A DNA stretch of 64,000 nucleotides from Nocardiopsis sp. N85 (GCF_028882275.1 NZ_JARBUT010000003.1:186001-250000), one strand, 5' to 3'; counted from the first letter of the stretch, positions 51,001 to 59,489 are shown. A program made the numbers and translations. The notes: generated from the sequence alone by a model not told the origin.

Positions 51001-51591
51001 TGTGGTGAGGTGGTCGGCGATCTCCCCCGAAAGGTGCAGCACCCGTTCGATGACGGTGTCCGCGCCCACCGTGATCAGGTCCATGGGCCCGTCGTACTCG
51101 CCGACGATCCGGGCGGCCAGCTGCCAGGACTGCCCCTCGCTGAGCAGCCGCGCGGTGGGTTCGACGGCCTCGCGCAGGGCGTGGTCGGCCACGATGCGCC
51201 CGGCGTAGGCGTTGTAGGTGGACACGGTGGGCTCGCCGTCGAGGACGCCCTCACCGATCACGTCCTCGCCCAGCTTCTCCCGCACCTGGTCGAGGCGTTT
51301 GCGCACGCGTTCGGCGAGTTCGGCGGTGGCCTTGCGGGTGAAGGTCAGACCGAGGACCTGCTCGGGACGGACGTACCCGTTGGCGACCAGCCACACGACC
51401 CGGGAGGCCATGGTCTCGCTCTTGCCCGAACCCGCGCCGGCGATGACCACCCCGGGTTCCAGGGGACCGGAGATCACCTCGGACTGTTCGGCGGTGGGTT
51501 CGGGCCGTCCGAGGACCCGGGCGAGTTCCGCGGGGGTGAACCGGGGGTGGGGGCGGGGGTCGGGATGGGGGTGGGGGTGGGCTTCAGACAT
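48034..51591 (-). CDS. adnB: AdnB-type helicase-nuclease subunit
   Basis: An 1185-residue SF1 helicase with a C-terminal RecB-like nuclease: the leading motor of the AdnAB double-strand-break resection machine. The N-terminus is a His/Pro repeat (EAHPHPHPDPRPHP). Walker A is GAGSGKS at 52-58, motif II VVLLDEYQDTSHAQ, motif III GDPCQSIYGWRGA, and a late motif LAYVAVTRAS. The nuclease motif YDVVDWKTG lies near residue 1064 and QLAAYRLAWADL follows. Its start overlaps the adnA stop by 8 bp. It would end-resect broken DNA in concert with AdnA. Recalled equivalent: Rv3201c. Confidence 0.93.
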   Translation of the reverse strand: MSEAHPHPHPDPRPHPRFTPAELARVLGRPEPTAEQSEVISGPLEPGVVIAGAGSGKSETMASRVVWLVANGYVRPEQVLGLTFTRKATAELAERVRKRLDQVREKLGEDVIGEGVLDGEPTVSTYNAYAGRIVADHALREAVEPTARLLSEGQSWQLAARIVGEYDGPMDLITVGADTVIERVLHLSGEIADHLTTPEKVRGIGRWLRSQVDVLKKTTKETRDLVDTQRRREQLLPLVERYEHAKHIREAMDFGDQMALAARIAEHHPEVGLIERGRFRVVLLDEYQDTSHAQLVLLRSLFGEGHAVTAVGDPCQSIYGWRGAIAANLTRFPTDFPAAPGRPAAVRELSTSFRNGERILGVAGWISEELRAEAAEVPILYPGPARRGRGRSDVALFRTESEEAAWIASRIAELVKGVRRDPETAPDGLPWPAGETGGARDGGVGPGDIAVLCRRRAQFPALREELEARGVPVEVVGLGGLMLVPEVRDIIATLRVVHDAAAGNELARLLTGPRWRLGPRDLAALGARATELARHSRRDLTEDGPEDDDRDDVLRRTVLDLTAESGSLVDAVDDPGEVEAYSELGYERLSRLSEELRSLRKLVGQPLPDLITEVERMLGLDIEVAARSGREPLSARADLDAFVDHAVRFVGNSEDPGLGSFLGYLRAAEENESGLAPGERVGGSDSVKLMTMHGAKGLQWPVVFVPGISGGRNPVFPAAARNSLAWVKADHLLPYPLRGDRDSLPVLGGVDKGAITAFKEEETARHLMEERRLAYVAVTRASFLLVCTGHWWGRTGTTPRGPSVFLEEIREACERGAGRVVAWADPPELDETNPHDDEEGEAVWPPLQGDPQSDGEATPGTLAQVEGAVTRRAQIEAGAVLVERARAALREGRAVPPDPARHEKLGRRLQGWERDTHLLLAHRDREARRADDGTVQVELPDHLSVSSMVWLARDPAGLARQIRRPLPRPPAPHTRRGTAFHTWLERRFGLGTATLLDELPGAADETAGEDEDLEELQRLFEESEWGRRIPSEVEVPFETVIGDRLIRGRMDAVFHDPETGRYDVVDWKTGRPPRNARERSAVGVQLAAYRLAWADLQGVPLEEVRAAFHYVRANETVRPSDLLDADGLAALIESVPEPGGSAPTDGSSAPGESRPRPASPRRPKHDPRPRGDARPDDGRVDRAVE

Positions 51592-54500
51592 GTCTGCCCT
51601 CGTCCTGAACCGGGCAGCAGGCGCGCACGGCGCACGATCTGCATCCCTTGTTGCGGGTGGCGGTGAACCGGGAGCCGCCCATACCGGTGGCGACGCCGAT
51701 GACGAGGTCCTGCGCCCACCGGGGGTCGGGGTCCTCTCCGAGAGGCGCCTGCACCTGCTCGCGGGCGGCCTTGAGCTTCTCGCCGAGCTGGACGAGCATC
51801 GCCCCGCCCGGCTCGGTGAGGCCGAGTTCGGCGAACGCGCCCTTGAGCACGGCCATCTGGTAGACGCCGAGCTGGGGGTGGCGTTCGAGGTCCTCGGCCT
51901 TGGCGGCGCCGGTCTTGATGTCCACGACGACGGCGCGTCCCCGTTCGTCGCGTTCGAGCCGGTCGACACGGCCGGTGATCTCGATACCGCCGACCTCGAC
52001 CTTGAACCCCTCCTCGGTGACGACGAGTTCGCGGTCGTTGGCGGCGTCCCAGGTGAGGAGTTTGCGGACCATCGTGTCGGCGCGTTCGCGCTGTTTGTCG
52101 GACTGCCACGGGCCGCCGAAGTCCAGGTCGACCCAGATCTCGTCCATGCGCCGGTCGATGTCCTCCGGCGCGGTGCCCTGGGCGACCAGGACCGCGACGG
52201 CGTGCACGATGGTGCCCAGCGCGGACGCGGAGTCGCCGGAGGAGGCCCCGGCGGCGCGTTCCAGCAGCCAGCGCAGCTGGCAGTTGGTGAAGCTCTCCAC
52301 CTGGGAGGGCGAGACCCGGATCGTGTCGCCCTCGTCGGCGAGGGGTCGGTCGTCGGAGAACGGGGTGAGGGCGTACCACTCGGCGGGGTCGGCCCCGCGC
52401 ACCCCCTGTTCGGCGAGGCGGGCCAGGTGGACGGCGGCCGCGTCGCGCAGGGCGCCCGGCGCGCTCGGGTCGGTGACGACCGAACGCAGGTCGGCGACCA
52501 GGGAGGGCAGCGACAGCCAGCGCACGCCGGTGCCGACGGGTTCGGGGTCGCCGACGCCCATCTCGTTCAGGAAGCGGGAGGGGCGTTCCTCGGCGTCCTC
52601 ACCGCCCACGGCGGTGACCACGAGGGTGTGCCGGGCACGGGTGAGCGCGACGTAGAACAGGCGTCGCTCCTCGTCGAGGAGCTTGGAGGCCATGGCGGCG
52701 CCGGAGGAGTCGGCGGTGTGCACGTCGACGTCGATGAGTTCCTCCACCCCCAGCAGGGAGCCGCGCAGGCGCAGGTCGGGCCAGTCGCCCTCCTGGACGC
52801 CGGCGACCACCACCAGTCCCCATTCCAGTCCCTTGGACCGGTGGGCGGTGAGGATGCGCACCGATTCGCCCTCCGGGGCGCGCTCGGCGAGGCTGTCGCC
52901 GGGGATCTCCTGGGCGGCGAGGTCGGCGAGGAAACCCTCGGGGGTGCCGGGAGGGAGCCGGTCGCAGTAGCGGGCGGCGCTCTCGAACAGGGCGACCACG
53001 GCGTCGAGGTCGCGGTCGGCGGCGGCGCCCCGGCGTCCCCCGGCGAGGCTGGACCGCAGCAGCCGGTCGGACAGACCGCTGTCGCGCCACAACCGCCACA
53101 GGACCTGCTCGGCGTCGGCGCCCCGGGCGTCGAGCTCGCGGACGGTGGCCAGGGCGGTGGCGATGCGCACGGCCGGTGCGGCCACCTCGGGTTCGATCAG
53201 GGTGAGGTCGGCGGGTTCGCGCAGGGCGTCGACGAGGAGACGGGCGGCGGGACGGTAGCCGCCCTCGCCTTCGCCGTTCCCGCGTTCGGCGGCGGCCCGG
53301 TCCAGGTCCAGGCGGCGCAGGGCGCGGGTGAGCCGGCGCAGGCCGATGGCGTCGGCGTCGCCGAAGGGCCCGGTGAGCAGGTCGCGGGCGGTGTCGTCGT
53401 CGAGTTCCCCGGGGCTCAGCCCGAACCGGATGAGGGCCAGCAGGGGCCGCGCGATGGGTTCGGCGGCCACGGGGAGTTCGTCGGCGCCGACCGCGACGGG
53501 CACCGACGCGGCGGTCAGGGCACGGCGCAGCACCGGGAGCTGGCGGGTGGCGGAGCGCACCAGGATCGCCATGTCCGACCAGGGGACGCCGTCCACGAGG
53601 TGGGCGCGGCGCAGGGTGTCGGCGATGACCGCCGCCTCCTGAGTGGGGCTGTCGGCCATGAGCAGGCGCACCCGCCCGGTGGGGACGCCGTCGGCGGGGG
53701 CCAGGGCGCGGTGTTCGTTGACGTGGCCGGGGGCGGAGCCGACGGCGGGCAGACGCCGGGTGACCGCGCGGCTGACGGCGAGCAGGTCCGCGCCGCTGCG
53801 GCGGCAGGTGCGCAGCGCCACCACCGGGGCGGGCCCACGGCGCACGGTGGGGAAACGGTGCGGGAACTCCAGGATGCCGCGCACCTCGGCGCCGCGGAAG
53901 GCGTAGATGGACTGGTCGGGATCGCCGACGGCGATGAGGTCGCGGCCGTCCCCCGCCAGGGCCTGCAACAGCTCCTCCTGGGCGGGATCGGTGTCCTGGT
54001 ACTCGTCGACGAACACGATCTCGTGGGCGGAGCGCTCGCGTTCCTGCACTTCGGGATCGGAGAGCAGGCCGGCGGCGATCCGGACGAGTTCGGCGTAGTT
54101 GAGGGTGGGCACGGGCGCGATGTCGAACCGGCCGTTCATACGGGACAGGAAGCCGGCCGCGGACTCCCAGTCGTCACGGCCGCGTTCGCGACCGAGGCGG
54201 GCCAGGGCGTCGGGGCCCAGGCCGCGCTCTTCGGCGCGCATGAGGAAGTCGCGCAGCTCCTCGGCGAATCCGCGCGTCTCCAAGGCCGGACGCAGCCGTT
54301 CGGGCCAGTCAGAGCCGCCGTCCGCGGCCTCCCAGCGCAGGAGTTCGCGGACCTCCATGAGCTGTTCGGGCCCCGACAGCAGTCGGGGCGGTCGGTCGCC
54401 CATCCGTTGGAACTCACGGCGGATGAGCGCGTAGGCGTACCCGTGGAAGGTGAGGGCGAGCGGTTCGCGGGTGGTGCGGCGCAGCCGGGCGGTGATGCGC

Positions 54501-54748
54501 TCGCGCAACTCCTGGGCGGCCTTGCGGCCGAAGGTGAGCACCAGGACGCGGGAGGGGTCCACGCCTCGGTTGTCGATGCGGTCGACGACGGCCTCCACGA
54601 TGGTGGTGGTCTTGCCGGTGCCGGGACCGGCGAGCACCAGGAGGGGGCCGCCCTCGTGGTCGACGACCTTGCGTTGGTTCTCGTCCAGCACCGGCGGCGG
54701 CTGCACCCGGTGGGGGCGCCGCACGAGACGGTACGGGGATGTGTTCAC
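51584..54748 (-). CDS. adnA: AdnA-type helicase-nuclease subunit with Fe-S cluster
   Basis: A 1054-residue partner of AdnB with its own UvrD-like motor and RecB-like nuclease. Walker A is GPGTGKT at 41-47, motif II EIVFVDEYQDTDPAQ, motif III GDPDQSIYAFRGA, motif VI FYVALTRAR. The nuclease core VVVDIKTGAAK is near residue 943. The C-terminus has Cys1036, Cys1039, Cys1044 and Cys1045 (GCRSCAVRACCPVQ), which fits the Fe-S knot of AddB/AdnA nucleases with an upstream Cys. GTG start. The two genes are coupled. Recalled equivalent: Rv3202c. Confidence 0.93.
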   Translation of the reverse strand: MNTSPYRLVRRPHRVQPPPVLDENQRKVVDHEGGPLLVLAGPGTGKTTTIVEAVVDRIDNRGVDPSRVLVLTFGRKAAQELRERITARLRRTTREPLALTFHGYAYALIRREFQRMGDRPPRLLSGPEQLMEVRELLRWEAADGGSDWPERLRPALETRGFAEELRDFLMRAEERGLGPDALARLGRERGRDDWESAAGFLSRMNGRFDIAPVPTLNYAELVRIAAGLLSDPEVQERERSAHEIVFVDEYQDTDPAQEELLQALAGDGRDLIAVGDPDQSIYAFRGAEVRGILEFPHRFPTVRRGPAPVVALRTCRRSGADLLAVSRAVTRRLPAVGSAPGHVNEHRALAPADGVPTGRVRLLMADSPTQEAAVIADTLRRAHLVDGVPWSDMAILVRSATRQLPVLRRALTAASVPVAVGADELPVAAEPIARPLLALIRFGLSPGELDDDTARDLLTGPFGDADAIGLRRLTRALRRLDLDRAAAERGNGEGEGGYRPAARLLVDALREPADLTLIEPEVAAPAVRIATALATVRELDARGADAEQVLWRLWRDSGLSDRLLRSSLAGGRRGAAADRDLDAVVALFESAARYCDRLPPGTPEGFLADLAAQEIPGDSLAERAPEGESVRILTAHRSKGLEWGLVVVAGVQEGDWPDLRLRGSLLGVEELIDVDVHTADSSGAAMASKLLDEERRLFYVALTRARHTLVVTAVGGEDAEERPSRFLNEMGVGDPEPVGTGVRWLSLPSLVADLRSVVTDPSAPGALRDAAAVHLARLAEQGVRGADPAEWYALTPFSDDRPLADEGDTIRVSPSQVESFTNCQLRWLLERAAGASSGDSASALGTIVHAVAVLVAQGTAPEDIDRRMDEIWVDLDFGGPWQSDKQRERADTMVRKLLTWDAANDRELVVTEEGFKVEVGGIEITGRVDRLERDERGRAVVVDIKTGAAKAEDLERHPQLGVYQMAVLKGAFAELGLTEPGGAMLVQLGEKLKAAREQVQAPLGEDPDPRWAQDLVIGVATGMGGSRFTATRNKGCRSCAVRACCPVQDEGRHV

Positions 54749-54810
54749 CCCACCAGTTCACCAGAGGGTGCCGACCGTCCCGAACGGCCTCCGCCGCCCC
54801 GGCGGTGCCC

Positions 54811-55143
54811 TCAGCCTCCGCTTTCCCCGTCCCATCGGGCCTGTCGCATGTCCACCCGGTCGCTTCCGGGGCGCATCGGGGTGGCCTCGGCGGCGTAGTG
54901 CGACAAGGCTCTCACCTCGTGGCCGGAGGGAGGTCGGCCGTCGGAGCGGACCACCCGCCACCAGGGCACGGCACCGCCCCACGCGGACATGACCGAGCCG
55001 ACCTGGCGCGGCCCGCCCTGCCCGACGTACTCGGCGATGTCGCCGTAGGACATCACCCGTCCCGGCGGGATCCGTTCGACCACGGCGAGGACCTCCTCGG
55101 CGTAGTCGTCGGGGCCGCCCTCCTCGTCGATGAACACGGCCAC
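54811..55143 (-). CDS. Alkyltransferase-like (ATL/MGMT-fold) protein lacking the active Cys
   Basis: A 110-residue single-domain protein with the DNA-binding fold of O6-alkylguanine transferases (VVERIPPGRVMSYGDIAEYVGQGGPRQVGSVM). At the catalytic PCHRV site it reads VPWWRVVRSDG, with Trp in place of Cys. It therefore cannot dealkylate, but could flag bulky alkyl lesions for excision repair, as known for Atl1/ATL proteins. Next to adnA as in mycobacteria (Rv3204, recalled). Confidence 0.92.
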   Translation of the reverse strand: MAVFIDEEGGPDDYAEEVLAVVERIPPGRVMSYGDIAEYVGQGGPRQVGSVMSAWGGAVPWWRVVRSDGRPPSGHEVRALSHYAAEATPMRPGSDRVDMRQARWDGESGG

Positions 55144-55213
55144 ACCCTAGCCGGGGGCGACGACACGTGCGCCGGGGCCGGCGCCGTACGGCGCCGGCCC
55201 CGGGGATCGCGGG

Positions 55214-55600
55214 TCAGGTGGGCATCTCGTTCGCGTTGGTGCCCCACATGGATTCGGGGTCGCGTCGGCGGGTCCGGCCGGCCTGCGTCAGGCCGTAGGC
55301 GCCCAGCAGGGCGATACCGCCGCCGATGATCCAGGCGGTCCAGGCCGCCAGGGGCAGGTGGGTGTAACCCAGGAGCCACGGCATCGTGAACACCAGTACG
55401 CCGATGGCCAGCACGGCGAGTTCGCCGGACAGCGCACCGGGCCGGGTGAGCGAGATGACCGAGGCCAGGATGACACCCAGGCCGAGCACGAACAGCGCGC
55501 CCCCGCTGAACCCGTACATCCCGTGCCAGAGGAAGCTCAACCCCAAGGCCAGACCGGCGGCGATCGCCACCCAGTCCGTCCGACGTCCCTTCTCGCGCAT
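55214..55600 (-). CDS. SPW-repeat-like small membrane protein
   Basis: A 128-residue protein with four membrane helices. The segment LVFTMPWLLGYTHLPLAAWTAWIIGGGIALLGAY resembles the SPW repeat (Ser/Met-Pro-Trp ahead of a helix). The ends are charged and soluble. A strong ribosome site (GGGAGGTGGCGCT) precedes the ATG. Function unknown. Confidence 0.8.
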   Translation of the reverse strand: MREKGRRTDWVAIAAGLALGLSFLWHGMYGFSGGALFVLGLGVILASVISLTRPGALSGELAVLAIGVLVFTMPWLLGYTHLPLAAWTAWIIGGGIALLGAYGLTQAGRTRRRDPESMWGTNANEMPT

Positions 55601-55738
55601 AGCGCCACCTCCCTGCGGCCGGGCCGCCCCCGACTCTCGGTCGACGGCCCTCGTAGGGACCTGTACCCACTCGCGTCCCCGATACGGCGAACGGCGCCGG
55701 GAGATCCCGACGCCGTCCGAACGGTGCAGGTGACCGGG

Positions 55739-56902
55739 TCAGTACGCGGGCAGGCTGGGGTCGACCTGGTTGACCCAGGCCAGGACGCCGCCGCCGACGT
55801 GCACCGCGTCGGCGAAACCGGCGGACTTGACCACGGCCAGCGCCTCCGCGGAGCGGACGCCCGACTTGCAGTGCAGGACCACGCGCTTGTCCTGGGGCAG
55901 CTTCTCGAAGGCCTTGCCGTTGAGGAACTCGCCCTTGGGGATGAGCGTGGCACCCGGGATGCTGACGATCTCGTACTCGTTCTTCTCCCGCACGTCCACG
56001 AGGAAGATCTCGTCGGGCTTGACGTCGAGGAGTTCCTTGAGCTCGCCGGCGGTGATCGTCGACCCGGCGGCGGCCTGGGTCGCCTCCTCGGAGACGACGC
56101 CGCAGAAGGCCTCGTAGTCGATGAGCTCGGTGACCGGCTCGGTGTCGGGGTCCTTGCGGATCTTCACCTCGCGCCAGCTCATCTCCAGGGCGTCGAAGAT
56201 GAGCAACCGGCCCACGAGCGGCTCACCGATGCCGGTGATCAGCTTGATGGCCTCGTTGACCATGACGGAACCGATGGAGGCGCACAGCACTCCCAGGACG
56301 CCGCCCTCGGCGCAGGAGGGGACCATACCGGGCGGCGGGGGCTCCGGGTACAGGTCGCGGTACTGAGGCCCGTACTCGTTCCAGAAGACGCTCACCTGAC
56401 CGTCGAAGCGGTAGATGGAACCCCACACGTACGGCTTGTCGAGGATGACGGCGGCGTCGTTGACCAGGTAGCGGGTCGCGAAGTTGTCGGTCCCGTCCAG
56501 GATCAGGTCGTAGTCCGCGAAGATCTCCAGGGCGTTGTCGGAGTCCAGGCGGTCCTGGTGGAGGATCACCTCGACGTTGGGGTTCACCTCCTTGACGCTG
56601 TCGCGGGCCGACTCGGCCTTGGGACGGCCGACGTCGCTCTGGCCGTGGATGATCTGGCGCTGGAGATTGGACTCGTCGACGACGTCGAAGTCGATGATGC
56701 CGAGCGTGCCCACGCCCGCGGCGGCGAGGTAGAGCAGCGCCGGGGAACCCAGGCCGCCCGCGCCGACGACGAGCACCTTGGCGTTCTTCAGGCGCTTCTG
56801 CCCGTCCATGCCCACGTCGGGGATGATCAGGTGCCGGGAATAGCGACGCACCTCGTCCACGGTCAGCTCGTCAGCTGGTTCCACCAGCGGCGGCAGCGAC
56901 AC
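55739..56902 (-). CDS. moeZ: Adenylyltransferase/sulfurtransferase MoeZ
   Basis: A 387-residue fusion of a MoeB/ThiF adenylyltransferase and a rhodanese domain. ATP site: VLVVGAGGLGSPALLYLAAAGVGTLGIIDFDVVD, with the Arg finger SNLQRQ. The rhodanese active Cys is in VVLHCKSGVRSAEAL. It activates and then thiocarboxylates ubiquitin-like sulfur carriers such as MoaD, ThiS or CysO. GTG start after GAGGAGTCACC. Serves molybdopterin, thiamine or cysteine routes. A sulfur donor could be the desulfurase at 10.8 kb. Confidence 0.95.
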   Translation of the reverse strand: MSLPPLVEPADELTVDEVRRYSRHLIIPDVGMDGQKRLKNAKVLVVGAGGLGSPALLYLAAAGVGTLGIIDFDVVDESNLQRQIIHGQSDVGRPKAESARDSVKEVNPNVEVILHQDRLDSDNALEIFADYDLILDGTDNFATRYLVNDAAVILDKPYVWGSIYRFDGQVSVFWNEYGPQYRDLYPEPPPPGMVPSCAEGGVLGVLCASIGSVMVNEAIKLITGIGEPLVGRLLIFDALEMSWREVKIRKDPDTEPVTELIDYEAFCGVVSEEATQAAAGSTITAGELKELLDVKPDEIFLVDVREKNEYEIVSIPGATLIPKGEFLNGKAFEKLPQDKRVVLHCKSGVRSAEALAVVKSAGFADAVHVGGGVLAWVNQVDPSLPAY

Positions 56903-57185
56903 GGTGACTCCTCATGTCTGATTCGTGATGCTTCACACCGCCCGAAGGAAGACCACGGGTGCGGGGGTCGCGGGGCGCGAAGCGTGCTTGCACTCATACC
57001 CAACCTAACGGGTGGGGTTTTCCATTCCCAGCCCGGGGAGACGTGACACGCGCCTCCGACCCGCTCACGTCGTGCGGGGCGGACACCCACCTGACCCGCC
57101 GATCCGCTCCCGGCGTTCGCCTCCCCCTGCGTCGGGCGGGCGGCGGGTAGTGTCGGCGGTACGTCCGACGACGTTGGGAGGACCC

Positions 57186-57401
57186 GTGACCGAAGATCCG
57201 AGGACACGTCCCGCGCCCGGGGAGGACCCGATCGCCGCGGTCCCCGAGGCCGACGCGGCCGAGCAGCGACTGCCGGCCACCGAGACGGGGGACGAGGACT
57301 GGCTGGAGCGCGCCGAGAACGAGGATTTCCCCACCGCGAACGAGGCCGACGTGGTGGAACAGCTCCGCGAAGCCGGGGGCGACGACGATGAGCACCGGTG
57401 A
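57186..57401 (+). CDS. Small acidic protein, unknown
   Basis: A 71-residue protein from a GTG with a very good ribosome site (GGGAGGACCC). It is acidic throughout (DEDWLERAENEDFPTANEAD) and probably helical at the C-terminus, ending EAGGDDDEHR. No family recognised. It lies between divergent moeZ and the TetR gene. Confidence 0.6.
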   Translation: MTEDPRTRPAPGEDPIAAVPEADAAEQRLPATETGDEDWLERAENEDFPTANEADVVEQLREAGGDDDEHR

Positions 57402-57456
57402 CCCCGCCCCCGGGCCGCGCGCGCCGTGGTCGGGGGAACACCTATGTCACAGGGAA

Positions 57457-57472
57457 CTTACGCAGGAGTAAG
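57457..57472. promoter_or_regulatory. Inverted repeat CTTAC-N6-GTAAG upstream of TetR gene
   Basis: CTTAC (57457-57461) and GTAAG (57468-57472) lie 115 bp before the TetR start in an otherwise gene-free gap. A TTAC/GTAA repeat is a common TetR-type operator, so autoregulation is possible. Confidence 0.45.
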
Positions 57473-57586
57473 ATGGCCGAAAAGCCGTGGGGCGTGTCAT
57501 GAGCCGATGACGTGTGCGACGGTGTCAGCCACGCAGATGTCCGATGATGGCGTGCATCTGCCATGCCGAGTTCGGAGGGTGTGGGT

Positions 57587-58231
57587 GTGACAGCTCCTTC
57601 AGACGCCCGCTCCCGGGGCACCCGTCTGCCCCGGGTCAGGCGCCGCCGACAACTTCTGGCCGCGGCGCAGGAGGTCTTCGTCGCCCGCGGGTACCACGCG
57701 GCCGCGATGGACGAGATCGCCGACCGCGCGGGTGTCAGCAAGCCGGTGCTCTACCAGCACTTCCCCGGGAAATTGGAGCTGTACCTGGCGCTGTTGGAGG
57801 AACACTCCGAGGCCCTGGTCGAAAAACAGCGCGAGGCGCTGGAGAGCACCGATGACAACCGCCAGCGGGTCATCGCCAGTTTCCGCGCCTATTTCGACTT
57901 CGTGGCGGGCGACGGTGAGGCGTTCCGCCTGGTCTTCGAATCGGACCTGCGCAATCTGCCGGCCGTGCGCGAGAAGAGCGAGCAGACGTTCCAGCGTTGC
58001 GCCGAACTCATCGGCGAGGTGATCCGGCAGGACACCAGCATCTCCGACGAGGAGGCGCACCTGTTGAGCATCGGCCTGGTCGGCATGGCCGAGACCAGCG
58101 CCCGCTACTGGATCAACACGCGGGGATCGGTGCCCAAGGACGCCGCCGAACTACTGGTGGCCCGCCTGGCATGGCGCGGGATCAGCGGTTGGGACCTGCA
58201 TCGCGGCGGCGAGGAGGCGCGGGGTTCCTGA
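57587..58231 (+). CDS. TetR/AcrR family regulator (Rv3208-like)
   Basis: A 214-residue regulator: RVRRRRQLLAAAQEVFVARGYHAAAMDEIADRAGVSKPVLYQHFPGKLELYLALL. The C-terminal domain has FRAYFDFVAGDGEAFRLVFESDL and GMAETSARYWINTRG. Several GTGs are possible; 57587 lies 7 nt behind CGGAGGG. It is one of the conserved members of this neighbourhood. Target genes unknown. Confidence 0.9.
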   Translation: MTAPSDARSRGTRLPRVRRRRQLLAAAQEVFVARGYHAAAMDEIADRAGVSKPVLYQHFPGKLELYLALLEEHSEALVEKQREALESTDDNRQRVIASFRAYFDFVAGDGEAFRLVFESDLRNLPAVREKSEQTFQRCAELIGEVIRQDTSISDEEAHLLSIGLVGMAETSARYWINTRGSVPKDAAELLVARLAWRGISGWDLHRGGEEARGS

Positions 58232-58426
58232 CCCCGCGCGACCGACCGCGAGGGTCGGGACACGGACGTGCCGAAGGGCTCCGGGTGTACGCGCCCGGGG
58301 CCCTTTCCCATGTCCGGGATACCGCCTTCCGGGCGCATTGTCCTCCCCTGGGAAACATTTATCACCCCTGTCTTCGCCAACAAAGGACAAAGAAAAAGCA
58401 ATACCCCTGATCAGCCCTCGATAAAT

Positions 58427-58451
58427 GATTTGAAACGAGCGCTCCGGGTAT
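58427..58451 (+). promoter_or_regulatory. Stress-sigma-type promoter for the channel gene
   Basis: GATT (58427-58430), 15-bp spacer, GGGTAT (58446-58451): fits the sigma-B pattern GNNT-N14/16-GGGTAY known in Streptomyces. It lies 98 bp before the channel start in an unusually AT-rich patch. Confidence 0.5.
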
Positions 58452-58548
58452 CGCCGGATTGAGGGGCACCGCGCCTCTCTTCGCCGCTTTCGAACGGCGA
58501 CCTTTCGGTACGACCGAATGGAGCGAGCGACTTGGGGGTGAAGACGTC

Positions 58549-59340
58549 ATGGACGTGGGTCAGGGTCTGTCGACCGCTTGGCAGTCAGTGGCGGCCTTCG
58601 TGCCGTTGCTGATCGGCTTTCTCATCATCCTCGTGGTGGGCTGGTTCATCGCCTGGCTCGTGGGCAAGGCCGTCGCCAAGGGCCTGCACGGCGCAGGGTT
58701 GGATCGCGCGCTCCACCGCGGCGGGGTGGGCGAGTACTTCGAGCGCAGCCGATGGAGCGCCAGCGAGCTGTGCGGGAAGATCATCTACTACGTCGCCCTG
58801 CTGTTCGTGTTCACACTCGCGTTCAACGTCTTCGGACCGAACCCGGTGAGCACGCTTCTCAACGATGTCATCGCCTGGATGCCGCGCGGCATCGTCGCGC
58901 TCATCATCGTGGTCGTGACCGCGATGATCGCCAAGGCCGTCAGGGACATCATCAGCGGGGCGCTCGGGGGGCTGTCCTACGGCCGCCTGCTGGGCAACAT
59001 CGCGGGTGTGGCCATCCTGGCCCTGGGTGTCATCGCGGCGCTCAACCAGATGGGCATCGCCACGACCGTGACCACGCCGGTGCTCATCGCCGTGCTGGCC
59101 ACCGTCGGAGGCATCCTCGTGGTCGGTGTCGGCGGTGGTCTGATCCGGCCGATGCAGAGCCGCTGGGAACACTGGTTGAACCGGGCCGAGGAGGAGACCG
59201 GCCGACTCGCCGAGCAGAGCAGCTACCAGGCAGGACGCAAGGCCGCCATGGGCCGTCCCGCGGCCGGGACCGCGACGCCGGCCGAGAGCCCCCGCAAGGC
59301 CGGGGCGAGCACGGCCGAACACACCGAGGGCGGCGCCTGA
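58549..59340 (+). CDS. Small-conductance mechanosensitive channel-like protein (TM-helix repeat)
   Basis: A 263-residue membrane protein with five predicted helices. The N-terminus PLLIGFLIILVVGWFIAWLVGKAVAKGL is the 'conserved TM helix' seen in MscS relatives such as CmpX, and the repeat RGIVALIIVVVTAMIAKAVRDIISGAL confirms this. A glycine-rich helix (GGILVVGVGGGLI) follows near 200. The tail is soluble. The MscS beta domain is missing, so channel activity is uncertain. The strong ribosome site (TTGGGGGTG) and the stress-type promoter suggest osmotic or envelope stress expression. Confidence 0.85.
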   Translation: MDVGQGLSTAWQSVAAFVPLLIGFLIILVVGWFIAWLVGKAVAKGLHGAGLDRALHRGGVGEYFERSRWSASELCGKIIYYVALLFVFTLAFNVFGPNPVSTLLNDVIAWMPRGIVALIIVVVTAMIAKAVRDIISGALGGLSYGRLLGNIAGVAILALGVIAALNQMGIATTVTTPVLIAVLATVGGILVVGVGGGLIRPMQSRWEHWLNRAEEETGRLAEQSSYQAGRKAAMGRPAAGTATPAESPRKAGASTAEHTEGGA

Positions 59341-59426
59341 CGGGTCACAGGCGCATCAGGAGTGCTGTCGAGGAGAAAGGAGCCGGATATCGGAGAGGTG
59401 TCGGACAGAGGAGACAAGGGAGATAA

Positions 59427-59459
59427 GGGAGGGGCGGGGCCTCACGGCCCCGCCCTCCC
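59427..59459. terminator. GC-rich terminator between convergent genes
   Basis: GGGAGGGGCGGGGCC (59427-59441) pairs with GGCCCCGCCCTCCC (59446-59459) around TCAC, one bulged base. Lies between the channel gene and the minus-strand small membrane protein. Confidence 0.8.
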
Positions 59460-59489
59460 GTCGTCTCCGATGTCACCCGTGTCGGCGAC

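Noticed and set aside
51541-51590. G-rich tract as a G-quadruplex regulatory element
   Set aside because: It encodes the His/Pro start of AdnB in a G+C-rich genome; no independent evidence for function.
47845-54898. Two open frames of over 1200 residues antisense to adnAB
   Set aside because: Shadow frames over AdnB and AdnA, whose helicase and nuclease motifs are intact.
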